Shown here piece by piece: positions 52,894 through 62,143 of a DNA stretch of 64,000 nucleotides. Under the pieces are notes generated by a model that was given only the letters and a program-made list of their open reading frames with translations, was not told the DNA's origin and searched no databases. The DNA comes from Rubrobacter indicoceani (GTDB taxonomy: Bacteria; Actinomycetota; Rubrobacteria; Rubrobacterales; Rubrobacteraceae). The stretch covers positions 1,488,001 through 1,552,000 of the forward strand of contig NZ_CP031115.1 in assembly GCF_003568865.1 (NCBI RefSeq), written 5' to 3'. Position 1 is the stretch's first letter, and the number at the start of each line of letters is the position of its first letter. The position numbers and the translations under genes are program-made.

Positions 52894-54282
52894 CTATTTC
52901 TCTTCCCAGAACGGATGCGTATACCCCATGTCGCTCAGGATCCGACGCAGCTCCAGCATCGCCGTGTAGGTCGGGAGAACGTAGAGCGTCTCCCCCGCAG
53001 GCGTCGCGGCGAGCCCTTTTTCAAGGGCTTTGCGGGCATCGGACTCCACGTCTGAGACCGGGATCTCGGCGTACTTGAGCCGGACGGCCATGTCGTCGGC
53101 GCGGATGCCGCCGGTCCGAAACTCTGTTCTGCGTTCCCGGTCGGGCCGGTTCAGCATCTCGAAGTCAACGTCCCAGAGCCACGATACGTCGCGTCCGTCG
53201 GCGTCGCGGTCGTTTATGGAGATAAGGACGTGCTTCGCCTCGTCGCCGAGCACGAACGTTCTGAGCACCTCGTTGAAGCCGACCGGGTTTTTTATAAGCA
53301 GCAGAAAGACCTCTTTGTCGCCGGCTTTCACCCGTTCGACGCGCCCGAACGCCCCGCCGAACTCCCCGAGAGACTTTGCAACGGTCTGCGTACCGACGCC
53401 GACCATCCCGGCAACGCCCGCTGCGGCGAGAGCGTTGTAGATGTTGTAGAGACCGGGCAGCGTGACCTTCACGTTCTCGGAACCGCCGGGAGCTTCGAGC
53501 CGGAACGACGCCCCGCGAGAGCCGTCGAGCCGGACGTCGGTCACGCGGTAGTCGGGCTTCGGGCGGGCGAAGTCACAGTTCGGGCAGGCGTAGTCGCCCA
53601 TGTGTCCGAAGTAGATCGCCGCGTAGTCGAGCGGTGTTCCGCATACGGGGCAGTCCTTTGAGTCGGCGACGTGCTGCAGGACGCCTGTGTCGAGAGAAGG
53701 GTCTTCTATGCCAAAGTAGACCGCGTCGGGTCGGTTCAGGCCGAGGTGCGCCACGAGCGGGTCGTCGGCGTTCAGAAGAACCCTGCCATCGGCTGGAAGG
53801 TCGGGGAACGCCGAGGCGATCACCCGGCCCGTGTACGAAAGCTCTCCGTAGCGGTCGAGCTGGTCTCGAAACAGGTTCAGCACCGCAAGAACGCGCAGCG
53901 GTACGTCGGCGGCGACCTTCGGGACGCTCGCCTCGTCCACCTCGAAGAGCCCGATCTCGGAGGTTGGTTTCCCTTCCAAGTCCGAGTCCGCGAGAAGCGA
54001 GGCCGTCACCCCGGTTACAAGGTTTGCGCCGGTTGAGTTGCTGACCATGTCCAGCCCGGCGGCTTCGAAGATGCGGGCGACCATGCGCGTCGAGGTCGTC
54101 TTACCATTTGTCCCGGTCAGAGCGACGGAGCCGAGCGGCAGACCGCGAGCGAGCCGTGCAAGAACCTTCGGGTCTACGCGTCGGGCGACCACGCCGGGAA
54201 CGGTCGTGCCGCCGCCCGTCCCGACGGCGCGGCTTGCGGTCCGGGCAAGACGGGCCGCCGCGAGGGCCGCTGCGAACCGCAG
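52894..54282 (-). CDS. murT: Lipid II isoglutaminyl synthase subunit MurT
   Basis: Mur-ligase-like subunit that, with the amidotransferase GatD, amidates D-Glu of lipid II. P-loop LTGTNGKTTSTRMVA; the MurT-type four-cysteine zinc insert (DCPVCGTPLDY ... DYACPNCDFARP); C-terminal DUF1727 domain with NPVGFNEVLR and RDADGRDVSWLWDVDFE. No ATG, GTG or TTG lies between the upstream stop and the family N-terminus; the CTG at 54282, just after the MBL-Rieske stop, is my tentative start (462 residues). A GTG comes only about 45 codons further in. gatD, usually the next gene, is absent. Confidence 0.88.
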   Translation of the reverse strand: MRFAAALAAARLARTASRAVGTGGGTTVPGVVARRVDPKVLARLARGLPLGSVALTGTNGKTTSTRMVARIFEAAGLDMVSNSTGANLVTGVTASLLADSDLEGKPTSEIGLFEVDEASVPKVAADVPLRVLAVLNLFRDQLDRYGELSYTGRVIASAFPDLPADGRVLLNADDPLVAHLGLNRPDAVYFGIEDPSLDTGVLQHVADSKDCPVCGTPLDYAAIYFGHMGDYACPNCDFARPKPDYRVTDVRLDGSRGASFRLEAPGGSENVKVTLPGLYNIYNALAAAGVAGMVGVGTQTVAKSLGEFGGAFGRVERVKAGDKEVFLLLIKNPVGFNEVLRTFVLGDEAKHVLISINDRDADGRDVSWLWDVDFEMLNRPDRERRTEFRTGGIRADDMAVRLKYAEIPVSDVESDARKALEKGLAATPAGETLYVLPTYTAMLELRRILSDMGYTHPFWEEK

Positions 54283-54287
54283 CCTTT

Positions 54288-55904
54288 CTAGAACGACGGC
54301 GGCCCCCCGCCGTTCACGGTGGCGGAGGCGACCCCGACGCCGTTCTTCTCGTACTCCTCCTTCGGCTGAGTGAAGAGCTTGGCCCCGTCGGAGGTCAGGC
54401 ACTCGCCCGTCTGGAGGTCGAACTGCCAGCCGTGCAGGGTGCAGGTGAGGATGCCGTCCTCCTCCTCCCCGAAGCGCGTGAGGTCGGCCTTGAGGTGCGG
54501 ACACTGCCGCTGCACCATGAAGTTTCCGCACTCCCAGAGCTGCCTGACGGGGGCCGACTGTGCATAGTATTCCTCCGAAAAAGCGAGACGTTCCTTATCC
54601 AGAACCTTGAAAAAGTTATAGACGTACTCGTTGTAGGCACCCTTGCGCTTCGCGGAGAAGCGGCAGGAAAGGAAAAGGGTGTTGATCCAGTCCTTCTCCT
54701 CGTTGACGATGCAGTACTCCACCAGAGCCGGGTCCATCCTGAAACGATAGTCCCACTTCTCATCGTTGTACGGCCCGACCGTCCGGCCCTGGAAGTCTAT
54801 TATGATCTCCTCGCGGTCTCTGTCCTGATCAGGGCCGCCGAGATCAAACAGAACCCGACCGTTGACCCCGACGCAGTTCAGGTCGGCTTGCGCCAGAAGC
54901 GGCTCGAACCACGCCTTAAGCGCGGGCAGTATCTCGACCTCGCCGCGCGGCCAGCCTGCCTTTTCGGCCTCGAGTTCCGGTCGCCAGACCTCGCGCAACC
55001 TCTCCAGATAGGCGCGTTTCTCCGAGAATATACGCTCGACTTCCCTCTCCGAAGTCGGGTGGGCGAGGCTGAGTTCGTGACCGGCGACCGTTGCCTCGGA
55101 GCCGGGGATCAGGAGATGACCGTTCTCGACGCCATGTTCCTTGAGGTACTCGATAAAGACCGTCTGGTCGGGGAAGATGTTGGACTCATGGTTCTCGAAG
55201 TCGTTGAGGTGGAAGAGGTCATCGTCGAGGAACATCGGCGGTCCGGCGGACGGGATGATGTGCGTGGCGCCGATTTGCTTTACGTAACGCAGGGCGCGGG
55301 CGAGCTGATTGGCGCGCTTCTGCCTGCCCAAAGCGTCTTTCGCCTTGTCCGGCATCTCGTAGACCATCGGGTACCAGATCGCTCCGGAGAACTGCAGGAG
55401 GTGGGCGTCGAACGGGCCGAACTCTTCCAGCGGCTCGAAGTCTATTGGGCGCGAGTCGTTCTGGTCGAAGATGCGCGTCTCGCCGTCGTCCACGCAGAGC
55501 CCGGAGTCGCCGAGCGGGCCGTCGGTCGGCGCGGTGAGGGCCGGGACCATTATGCGGAGGCCGCTTTCGAGCGTCATCGGGGTGTTGTTCTGCGTGCGAA
55601 CGAAGTTCGTAAAACCAAGCCTGCGGTATTCGCGCTCCATCAGGTCGAGCGGGTAGTCGGGGAGGATAACCTGCGTCTCTTTCGAGACGTGGTTCTTCAG
55701 GAACTCCTCATCGAAGTGGTCGCGGTGGAGGTGCGAGACATAGAGGTAGTCGGGGTTCGAGATCTTCTCCAGGTCAAGGTCGCGGTTCGAGGGAAACGGG
55801 ATCCACGACGCAAAGTACGCCGGGTTAAACCAGGGGTCCGCGAGGACGGAACCGTACCTCGTCTCGATAAAGAATCCAGCGTGCCCTACGGATGTGATCT
55901 TCAA
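54288..55904 (-). CDS. MBL-fold plus C-terminal Rieske protein
   Basis: 538 residues with two recognisable domains. The first 260 or so residues are a metallo-beta-lactamase fold (ITSVGHAGFFIET; metal motif SHLHRDHFDEEF near residue 58). The last 80 hold a Rieske [2Fe-2S] site: C468-x-H470 and C488-x2-H491 (CPH and CTLHGWQFDL). The middle (WDYRFRMDPALVEYCIVNEE) I cannot assign. CMP-Neu5Ac hydroxylase combines the same two domains in the opposite order, so a hydroxylase-type redox enzyme is a guess. Five bases upstream of murT's likely start. Substrate unknown. Confidence 0.85.
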   Translation of the reverse strand: MKITSVGHAGFFIETRYGSVLADPWFNPAYFASWIPFPSNRDLDLEKISNPDYLYVSHLHRDHFDEEFLKNHVSKETQVILPDYPLDLMEREYRRLGFTNFVRTQNNTPMTLESGLRIMVPALTAPTDGPLGDSGLCVDDGETRIFDQNDSRPIDFEPLEEFGPFDAHLLQFSGAIWYPMVYEMPDKAKDALGRQKRANQLARALRYVKQIGATHIIPSAGPPMFLDDDLFHLNDFENHESNIFPDQTVFIEYLKEHGVENGHLLIPGSEATVAGHELSLAHPTSEREVERIFSEKRAYLERLREVWRPELEAEKAGWPRGEVEILPALKAWFEPLLAQADLNCVGVNGRVLFDLGGPDQDRDREEIIIDFQGRTVGPYNDEKWDYRFRMDPALVEYCIVNEEKDWINTLFLSCRFSAKRKGAYNEYVYNFFKVLDKERLAFSEEYYAQSAPVRQLWECGNFMVQRQCPHLKADLTRFGEEEDGILTCTLHGWQFDLQTGECLTSDGAKLFTQPKEEYEKNGVGVASATVNGGGPPSF

Positions 55905-55939
55905 CCAGAACTCCTAACTCTCTCTACTGCTTTCGTCCG

Positions 55940-55960
55940 CGACCTCGCGTCCGGAGGTCG
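55940..55960. other. Hairpin in the rodA / MBL-Rieske gap
   Basis: CGACCTC (55940-55946) pairs perfectly with GAGGTCG (55954-55960) around a 7-base loop. It lies between the rodA stop and the MBL-Rieske start, about 35 bases before the latter, in the likely leader. No U-tract follows, so it is either a leader structure or a weak terminator. A second small GC hairpin (AGCGGC/GCCGCT) lies near 56000. Confidence 0.4.
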
Positions 55961-56019
55961 GATGGGGATTGCGTCCTTTTTGCAGGTCGCTTCTCCAGCG
56001 GCCCGCCGCTAAGGATATA

Positions 56020-57159
56020 TCAGATTCTCGGCTGGGTAGACATCTCCTGCCGCGATCGCATCGCGATGGACTGCAACAGCCCGAGGCACAGCAGGCTCGT
56101 TACAAGGCTCGACCTGCCGTAGCTGATAAACGGCAGCGGAATACCGGTTACGGGCATGATTCCGAGCGTCATCCCGACGTTCACGAGGACGTGAAAAAGA
56201 AAGATCGCCGCGATGCCGACCGAGATAAGGACCCCGAACCGGTCGCGGGAGATACTCGCGATGTGCAGTATCCGCCAGATAAGGACAAGGAAGAGAACCA
56301 GCAGCAACATACACCCGGCGAACCCCAGCCGCTCACCGAGGTTGGCGAAGATGAAGTCGGTGTGATCCTCCGGCAGAAAGCCGAGGTTGGCCAGGGTCGT
56401 TGCTTCTATTCCCTTGCCCGTCAGCCCGCCGGAGCCGACCGCGACCTTTGACTGCATCACCTGGTACCCGATGTCGCCGGAGCCTTCCTGGTCGAGAAAC
56501 GCCGTCAGACGGTTCATCTGGTACTCCTCAAGAACCCCGCCCTTAAGGACCGCAACGACACCGACGATTCCCGTTACGGCGAGCGCGGCGATCTGGCGGA
56601 GCCTGGCCCCCCCGATAAAGATCATCGCAGAGAAAAACGCGGCAAAGACAAGCGCGGTCCCGAGGTCGGGCTGCAGAAAGACCAGCATCCACGGTACGGA
56701 GATAAGAGCTATTGACTTCATCAGGGTCGAGTTCTCCGCGATGTTCCTGTCGGCAAAGAACGCGGCCATGACAAGGATCATGAATATCTTGGCGAACTCC
56801 GAGGGTTGAAACTGCACCGGCCCCAGGACTATCCAGCTCGTGGAGCCGTTGATGGTCGTTCCGCCGGCGAGCACGCTCAGCAGGAGCAGGATCGTCAGAC
56901 CGAAGAGCATCCACATCTTCTGCTTCCAGATCCGGTAGTCAACGAGGGCGAGCGGTATCGCGACCATGACCCCGAAGACAAAGCCGAGGGCCTGATCCGC
57001 CGCGTACTCCTGACGCTGGTCCGTTCCGGCCACGTAGACCGCAAAGATACCGAACGCGCACAGGGCAAGGGTCGAGAACAGCAGGACCGGGTCCAGCGAC
57101 CGCCAGCGGCTCAAGTTGCCGAAAGACGCTCCGGTGTCAACGCGGGTGAGGCTGCTCAA
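56020..57159 (-). CDS. rodA: RodA, SEDS-family peptidoglycan polymerase of elongation
   Basis: Lipid II glycosyltransferase of the MreB elongasome. About ten membrane helices; SEDS motifs LPEDHTDFIFANLGERLGF and GIPLPFISYGRSSLVTSL. I start it at the TTG 57159, six bases after AGGAG and overlapping the mreD stop (TTGA), giving 379 residues; the frame extends to 57222 but only inside mreD. Found with mreBCD rather than in the dcw cluster, which fits RodA rather than FtsW. No elongation PBP2 gene follows it here. Confidence 0.92.
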   Translation of the reverse strand: MSSLTRVDTGASFGNLSRWRSLDPVLLFSTLALCAFGIFAVYVAGTDQRQEYAADQALGFVFGVMVAIPLALVDYRIWKQKMWMLFGLTILLLLSVLAGGTTINGSTSWIVLGPVQFQPSEFAKIFMILVMAAFFADRNIAENSTLMKSIALISVPWMLVFLQPDLGTALVFAAFFSAMIFIGGARLRQIAALAVTGIVGVVAVLKGGVLEEYQMNRLTAFLDQEGSGDIGYQVMQSKVAVGSGGLTGKGIEATTLANLGFLPEDHTDFIFANLGERLGFAGCMLLLVLFLVLIWRILHIASISRDRFGVLISVGIAAIFLFHVLVNVGMTLGIMPVTGIPLPFISYGRSSLVTSLLCLGLLQSIAMRSRQEMSTQPRI

Positions 57160-57686
57160 CGGCTGCTCCTGACTTTGTTCGTGCTGCTCGTCCTGCCCGA
57201 CCTTCCGGCTCTTAAAAACCAACCGCCGATTAAATACGCAAGGATTCCGTTTACCAGAGCATCCGGGATGATACCGAAGAAAAGGTACTCCGCAAACGGC
57301 GGGGCTTCAAGCCCGGCGAAGCTCGTGCCAAAGAAGTTGACTATATCGTAGGCGGCTACCGAGAGCGCGACGACCTGCGCCATGATGAACTTTCTCGCCC
57401 CGCGCCGTCCCGCCGCGTCGGCGCGAATAGCGAGCGTCGCGGCGAGAAGCCCGGCCAGAGAGCCGATTCCGAACAGCCCGCCTCCAAAGGCGTCGAAAAG
57501 GATTCCGGCAAAGAACCCGAGCAGCAGGGCCTGCATCTGACGCATCCCGAGAACGGCGAAGACCACGCCGAAGATCATGAACTTCGGGGAGATCCAGCCA
57601 AAAGTCAGATACGGGCCGACAACGACCTCCAGCACCGCCGCGCAGGCAACGATAAGCGCCGCTCTGACAACCGATACGGAATGCAT
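57156..57686 (-). CDS. mreD: Rod-shape protein MreD
   Basis: 176-residue membrane protein with about five hydrophobic helices (RAALIVACAAVLEVVVGPYL at the N-terminus; LGFFAGILFDAFGGGLFGIG in the middle). Low sequence conservation across the family; the call rests on the order mreB-mreC-mreD-rodA and topology. Partner of MreC in the elongation complex. Confidence 0.85.
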   Translation of the reverse strand: MHSVSVVRAALIVACAAVLEVVVGPYLTFGWISPKFMIFGVVFAVLGMRQMQALLLGFFAGILFDAFGGGLFGIGSLAGLLAATLAIRADAAGRRGARKFIMAQVVALSVAAYDIVNFFGTSFAGLEAPPFAEYLFFGIIPDALVNGILAYLIGGWFLRAGRSGRTSSTNKVRSSR

Positions 57687-57709
57687 CTGACCCCGAACCT
57701 CTCCGGCGA

Positions 57710-58630
57710 CTACCAGCCCGTTATGACCCGAACGGAGTTCAGATCGTTCGGGGTCGCCGCCGGGTCAACCACTATTTTCTTGTACTGCTCTATGTCCTGC
57801 GAGCTTACGGACTGCACGACCCCGATGTAGAGCCCGGGCGGAAAGAGCAACTCCCGCTCCCCCGAGCGTCCGCTCGTTATCACGTAGTCGCCGGTCTCCG
57901 TTCTTGCGTTCAGCTCAACGTACTCGACCCCGAAGTTCCCTTCGATGCTTGTTCTGAGGAGGCCCTCGCCGTAGATGACCTCCCGCTCGGTGGCGTTCGG
58001 GTCTATGTTGCCGCTCGCCGGGTCGAACTCCTCAGCCGGGACTATCGTGACCCCGGCAAAGAAGTTCTGATCGGTCACGAGCATTACCTCCGCGGTGTTG
58101 CGGGACACCCGGCTGGTGGTGCGCCCTATCATGGTGTTCTCCCCGACGATAACCGGCTGCTCGGGCCGCACACCGGCGTCGGAACCGACGTTGATCTTGA
58201 CGGTCTGCGTGAGCTGCTCCCCGACGGGGGCTATGACCCTGGCTACGGGCGCGTACTCGTAGCCGCCGCGCTCCGCTCCGAGAAGCTCCTGCAGCTCGGC
58301 GTTCTCGCGTTCGAGCTGTGCGGCCCGCGCCGCGAGCGACTGCGCTTCCTGCAACTCGGCTTCAAGCTCCCGCTGGTTGCCCCCGAAAACGCCAAAGACG
58401 CCGCTTCTCACGCCGTCGAACGGCCTCGCCGCAAGCGAGACGGCACCCTGCGCGGGGCTCAGAACCTCCGCCGCCCCGAGCTGCACCGTGTGAAGCGGCC
58501 CGCAACCCTGCCCCTCGGAGCAGTCGCCCTCGCGCACATAGACCGTAAAGAGCGCGAGGCTGACCACCGTCAGGATCAGCAGGGCGGCGAAGCCGCTTGT
58601 CGGGTTCGGCCTTCCGCTGCGGCTATCCAT
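57710..58630 (-). CDS. mreC: Rod-shape protein MreC
   Basis: Bitopic membrane protein that activates the elongation synthase complex. One helix near the N-terminus (FAALLILTVVSLALFTVYV), a coiled coil with repeated Ala/Glu/Leu (AELQEAQSLAARAAQLERENAEL, split as AELQEAQSLAARAAQL and ERENAELQELL), then the beta-barrel MreC core with VIVGENTMIGRTTSRVSRNTAE. I start at the ATG 58630 (306 residues); a TTG two codons upstream is possible. Confidence 0.9.
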   Translation of the reverse strand: MDSRSGRPNPTSGFAALLILTVVSLALFTVYVREGDCSEGQGCGPLHTVQLGAAEVLSPAQGAVSLAARPFDGVRSGVFGVFGGNQRELEAELQEAQSLAARAAQLERENAELQELLGAERGGYEYAPVARVIAPVGEQLTQTVKINVGSDAGVRPEQPVIVGENTMIGRTTSRVSRNTAEVMLVTDQNFFAGVTIVPAEEFDPASGNIDPNATEREVIYGEGLLRTSIEGNFGVEYVELNARTETGDYVITSGRSGERELLFPPGLYIGVVQSVSSQDIEQYKKIVVDPAATPNDLNSVRVITGW

Positions 58631-58642
58631 ATACAAAGCCCA

Positions 58643-59683
58643 TTACGACGAAGAGAGCGCGCTGCGGTAGGAATCTATTTCCTCCAGCGAACGCCCGCTT
58701 CCGAGTGCAACGCACATCAGGGGTTCTTCCGCCACGTGCACCGGGATCCCGGTCTCCCGTCGCAGCCGCTCGTCGAGAAAGCGAAGAAGCGCGCCGCCCC
58801 CGGCCAGCACCATCCCCCGGTCCATGATGTCCGAGGCAAGCTCCGGTGGTGTCCGGTCCAGCGTATCGCGGACGGCGGCGATTATGGCCTCCACGGGAAC
58901 GCTTATGGATTCCCGGATCTCCTCCGACGTTATCACTATCGTCTTCGGCAGGCCCGTAACCAGGTCGCGACCCCGGATCTCCGCCGATTCCTCCTCGTCC
59001 AGCCGGAACGCGCTGCCGAGCTCTATCTTGAGCTGCTCTGCGGTCTGCGTCCCGATGGCGAGCTTGTACTCCTTCTGGATGTACGTCGTTATAGCGTCGT
59101 CTATGTCGTCCCCGGCGATGCGGATGGACGACTTCGTGACTATCCCGCCGAGTGAGATCACGGCAACCTCGCTCGTGCCGCCGCCGATGTCCACGATCAT
59201 GGACCCCTGCGCCTCGTTGACCGGAAGCCCCGCCCCGATGGAAGCGGCGAGCGGCTCCTCTATCGTGAACGCCTGACGCGCTCCGGCGGATTCCGTCGCC
59301 TCCTTTACGGCCCGAAGCTCTACCCCCGTTACCCCTGAGGGCACGCACACGACGACCCTCGGGCCGATGATCGAGCGGAAGATGCCGCGCCTCGGCTGCA
59401 CCTTGCGGATAAAGTACGAGAGCATTTTCTCCGTGACCTCGAAGTCGGCTATAACGCCGTCCTTCAGGGGTCTCATCGCGACGATGTTGCCGGGCGTGCG
59501 CCCGATCATGCTCTTCGCCGCCGACCCGACCGCAACGACCTTGTCCGTCTTGTTGTCTATCGCCACGACCGAAGGCTCGGACAGGACTATCCCCTGCCCC
59601 TTGACGAACACCAGCGTGTTCGCCGTCCCGAGGTCTATGGCGACGTCCCTCCCGAATAGTCCACCAAACATTCCGCGCCCCAT
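58643..59683 (-). CDS. mreB: Rod-shape determining protein MreB
   Basis: Actin-like cytoskeletal ATPase guiding cell elongation. [17 protein letters not shown] and [19 protein letters not shown] are the actin phosphate loops; [16 protein letters not shown] is the adenosine motif. 346 residues from the ATG at 59683; an ATG four codons later (59671, [10 protein letters not shown]) resembles other MreB starts more closely. Twelve bases before mreC. Presence of MreB implies a rod stage or MreB-directed wall synthesis. Confidence 0.95.
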   Translation of the reverse strand: MGRGMFGGLFGRDVAIDLGTANTLVFVKGQGIVLSEPSVVAIDNKTDKVVAVGSAAKSMIGRTPGNIVAMRPLKDGVIADFEVTEKMLSYFIRKVQPRRGIFRSIIGPRVVVCVPSGVTGVELRAVKEATESAGARQAFTIEEPLAASIGAGLPVNEAQGSMIVDIGGGTSEVAVISLGGIVTKSSIRIAGDDIDDAITTYIQKEYKLAIGTQTAEQLKIELGSAFRLDEEESAEIRGRDLVTGLPKTIVITSEEIRESISVPVEAIIAAVRDTLDRTPPELASDIMDRGMVLAGGGALLRFLDERLRRETGIPVHVAEEPLMCVALGSGRSLEEIDSYRSALSSS

Positions 59684-59714
59684 CTGATTCAGATCATTTA
59701 CCGTCTTACGCTCC

Positions 59715-59731
59715 GCTCCGTAGTACGGAGC
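59715..59731. other. Inverted repeat at radC end
   Basis: GCTCCGTA and TACGGAGC flank a single central base, overlapping the radC stop on the minus strand. It could form a 6-bp stem with a 5-base loop between radC and mreB. No U-tract follows, so any terminator role is weak. Confidence 0.35.
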
Positions 59732-60414
59732 TAGAGCATCCCGTGTTCTTTCATGCTGAAATGCTCGCGACCTATTATGACGTGATCGAGCACCTCAATG
59801 CCAATTATCTTTGCCGCAGATACGAGCCTTCCGGTTATCTCCCTGTCCTCCGAACTCGGCTCTACCCGGCCGCTCGGATGATTGTGCGACAGGATGACGC
59901 TCGCAGCACTCGCCCGGATCGCGGGCTTGAAGACTTCCCTCGGATGCACGAGCGTGGACGACAGGGTCCCGACGCTGACGACCGGAGCCTCTATGACCTC
60001 GTTCTTGGTATTGAGAAGCACGGCCACGAAGTTCTCCCTGTCCTGGTTGGCGATGCGCCCCCTCAACAACCCGTCTACATCCGCCGGGGATGATATCACC
60101 GGCCTTCCCGGATTGCGAACCCTCCCGAGCCGCTTGCCGAACTCGACCGCCGCAAGGATTATGCACGCCTTCGCCGGACCGATTCCCTTTATTTCCAGCA
60201 GTTCGTGTGACGAAACAGCGTGCATCCCGAACAGGTCTCCGCTCTCGACGATAACCTGACTGGCGAGCTCCACCGCCGTCTTCTCCCGCGTCCCGATGCC
60301 GAATAGAATCCCCATAAGCTCGGCGTTGGACAATGCCTCCGGCCCGGCCGAGAGAAGCCTCTCCCTGGGCCTGAGATCCGGTGGAAGTTCTTTTATCGTG
60401 TAGCGTTGCCCCAC
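59731..60414 (-). CDS. radC: RadC / JAMM-domain protein
   Basis: 227 residues: N-terminal UPF0758 helix-hairpin-helix segment ([42 protein letters not shown]) and a C-terminal MPN/JAMM metal domain with [19 protein letters not shown]. Once linked to DNA repair, the family role is now unclear; fold suggests a metallo-protease or nuclease-like activity. Gene order radC-mreB-mreC-mreD is common. GTG start. Confidence 0.92.
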   Translation of the reverse strand: MGQRYTIKELPPDLRPRERLLSAGPEALSNAELMGILFGIGTREKTAVELASQVIVESGDLFGMHAVSSHELLEIKGIGPAKACIILAAVEFGKRLGRVRNPGRPVISSPADVDGLLRGRIANQDRENFVAVLLNTKNEVIEAPVVSVGTLSSTLVHPREVFKPAIRASAASVILSHNHPSGRVEPSSEDREITGRLVSAAKIIGIEVLDHVIIGREHFSMKEHGML

Positions 60415-60508
60415 ACCCTGATTCTAGCCCTGCCGGCCGGCTTTACGCTACGCTGAAGTAGCCCGGTAAGGCTACCGGAATATCTGCTGTACCCGGAGCG
60501 AGGCGCTA

Positions 60509-60525
60509 CGGGCGAGGGTCGCCCG
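60509..60525. other. GC-rich hairpin after maf
   Basis: CGGGCGA (60509-60515) and TCGCCCG (60519-60525) pair perfectly around GGG, 6 bases beyond the maf stop on the minus strand. No U-tract. A possible terminator of the maf-ndk transcript in the 116-bp gap before radC; a second stem, CCGGTA/TACCGG at 60463-60478, lies in the same gap. Confidence 0.4.
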
Positions 60526-60530
60526 GGCTC

Positions 60531-61142
60531 TCAGTCTGTTTCGTACCAGCTGACGCCTACGTGTTCGAGCATCCGGGCGGTCAGGGAGAGCGGCAGCCCG
60601 ACAACGGTCGTGTAGTCACCCTCGATGCGCTCCACAAAGAGCGCCGCCGTTCCCTGTATTGCGTAGCCTCCGGCCTTTCCGATGCCCTCACCGAAGGAGA
60701 CGTACGCCTCGATGTCGCTCTCCGAGAGTGGGCGCATCGTGACCCTCGTCATCGAGTGCCGGACGGCGACCTTGTCACTCCGGACAACGGCGACCCCGGT
60801 GTGCACCTCGTGGCTGCGCCCCTGGAGCGCGGTGAGCATGCGCCGGGCCTCCTCATTGTCCCCGGGCTGGCCGAAGAGCTCGCCCTCCCCCATACCGTCC
60901 TCGGAGGGGAGAAAGACAACCGTGTCCGCTCCGACCACTATGTCGGAGGGGTACACGTCCGCGGTGGTGGTCGCCTTGCCGTGGGCGTTCTCCTCGACCG
61001 TGTACTTCGGGTCGGGGTAGGAAACCTCGTCGAAGCCGCTCCTGACGGTCTGAAAACGGTATCCCACCCCGTTCAGGAGGTCCACCCTTCGCTGAGACTC
61101 AGAGGCGAGTATGAACTGTATGAGACCCGGTACGGGTGGCAT
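60531..61142 (-). CDS. maf: Maf-like nucleotide pyrophosphatase
   Basis: House-cleaning hydrolase of non-canonical or methylated nucleoside triphosphates (dTTP/UTP or related). Motifs: ILASESQRRVDLL (normally LASxSPRR; Q replaces P), catalytic DIVVGADTVVFLP, and GKAGGYAIQG. 203 residues. Often next to mreB and radC, as here. The SQRR variant is unusual but the active-site Asp is kept. Confidence 0.9.
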   Translation of the reverse strand: MPPVPGLIQFILASESQRRVDLLNGVGYRFQTVRSGFDEVSYPDPKYTVEENAHGKATTTADVYPSDIVVGADTVVFLPSEDGMGEGELFGQPGDNEEARRMLTALQGRSHEVHTGVAVVRSDKVAVRHSMTRVTMRPLSESDIEAYVSFGEGIGKAGGYAIQGTAALFVERIEGDYTTVVGLPLSLTARMLEHVGVSWYETD

Positions 61143-61154
61143 GCCCCTCCTTTT

Positions 61155-61553
61155 CTAGCCGAAGAACAGACCGAGCTCGCGCTCGGCGGACTCGAGTGAG
61201 TCGGAGCCGTGGACGATGTTCTCCGAGATGGTCAGCGCAAGGTCGCCCCGGATGGTCCCCGGCGCGGCCTCGGCGGGGTTTGTAGCCCCCATGAGCTTGC
61301 GCATAACGGAGATGGCGTTCTCCCCCTCGACGCGCATGGCGACCACGGGGCCGGAGGTGATGAACTCGACGAGCTCTCCGAAAAACGGCTTGTCGGAGTG
61401 CTCGCCGTAGTGTTCCTCGGCGAGCTCGCGCGAGACCCGCATCAGCCTCATCTCTGCGATATCGTAGCCTTTGCGCTCGATGCGGCCTATAACCTCGCCC
61501 GAGAGCCTGCGCTTCACGCCGTCGGGTTTTACGAGTATCAGGGTCTGTTCCAT
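61155..61553 (-). CDS. ndk: Nucleoside diphosphate kinase
   Basis: Exchanges phosphate between NTPs and NDPs through a phosphohistidine. [25 protein letters not shown] at the start and the active His in [15 protein letters not shown] near residue 114. I chose the ATG at 61553, which follows GGAGGAAAGC; the frame extends 12 codons upstream without family similarity. 132 residues, slightly short at the C-terminus but complete. Confidence 0.95.
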   Translation of the reverse strand: MEQTLILVKPDGVKRRLSGEVIGRIERKGYDIAEMRLMRVSRELAEEHYGEHSDKPFFGELVEFITSGPVVAMRVEGENAISVMRKLMGATNPAEAAPGTIRGDLALTISENIVHGSDSLESAERELGLFFG

Positions 61554-61623
61554 GCTTTCCTCCGTGTCTTTGTCGTTTTCCATTCGCAACGGATTGTAGC
61601 GTGTGGGGGCCGGTCTATGGGGG

Positions 61624-62112
61624 TCAGATAAGCTTCTCTCCGCTGCGCTGGTCGGTCGAGCAGTACGGGCAGGTCTCCCACTCCATGTTTATGGGGCGCT
61701 CGCAGTTGGTGCAGGACTTTTTCAGCTCCCAGTTGCACACCGGACAGAGAAGGAAGTCGCTTTCGACCGTGTTGCGGCAGTTCGGGCAGAGGACGACGCG
61801 GGTACGGAGCTCACGCTCCAGGTAGGCGAGTTCGAGTTCGCGCTCGCGGGACTCCGAGAGCATCTCCGGGGGCCGGACTATCAGGTAGACGAGCGTCCCG
61901 ACAAACGGAAAGACAACCGCGACTATCCCCCAGAGGATGCTCACGGAGCCGCGCCTCTGAGCATCGGCGTAGGTCCAGTAGACAAGAGCGAGCCAGAAGA
62001 CGATCACGAGCAACACCAGAAGCTGTCCGGCTATCCTGAGCAGCGGGCTCCCGAGGACGTCCGAGATGATCTGAAACGGATCCGTATCCTGCTGCAACAA
62101 CGCGACGCTCAT
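61624..62112 (-). CDS. Membrane protein with C-terminal double zinc ribbon
   Basis: 162 residues from the ATG at 62112. Two transmembrane helices ([40 protein letters not shown]) are followed by a helical charged linker ([18 protein letters not shown]) and two zinc-ribbon pairs: CPNC...CPVC and CTNC...CPYC. The helix pattern resembles PLD-nuclease N-terminal-like membrane modules seen in actinobacteria. Zinc ribbons of this kind bind proteins or nucleic acids. No name assigned. A GTG six codons upstream is an alternative start. Confidence 0.75.
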   Translation of the reverse strand: MSVALLQQDTDPFQIISDVLGSPLLRIAGQLLVLLVIVFWLALVYWTYADAQRRGSVSILWGIVAVVFPFVGTLVYLIVRPPEMLSESRERELELAYLERELRTRVVLCPNCRNTVESDFLLCPVCNWELKKSCTNCERPINMEWETCPYCSTDQRSGEKLI

Positions 62113-62143
62113 AAAACCTGCAGCCCCCACTTTCTGTAATGCT

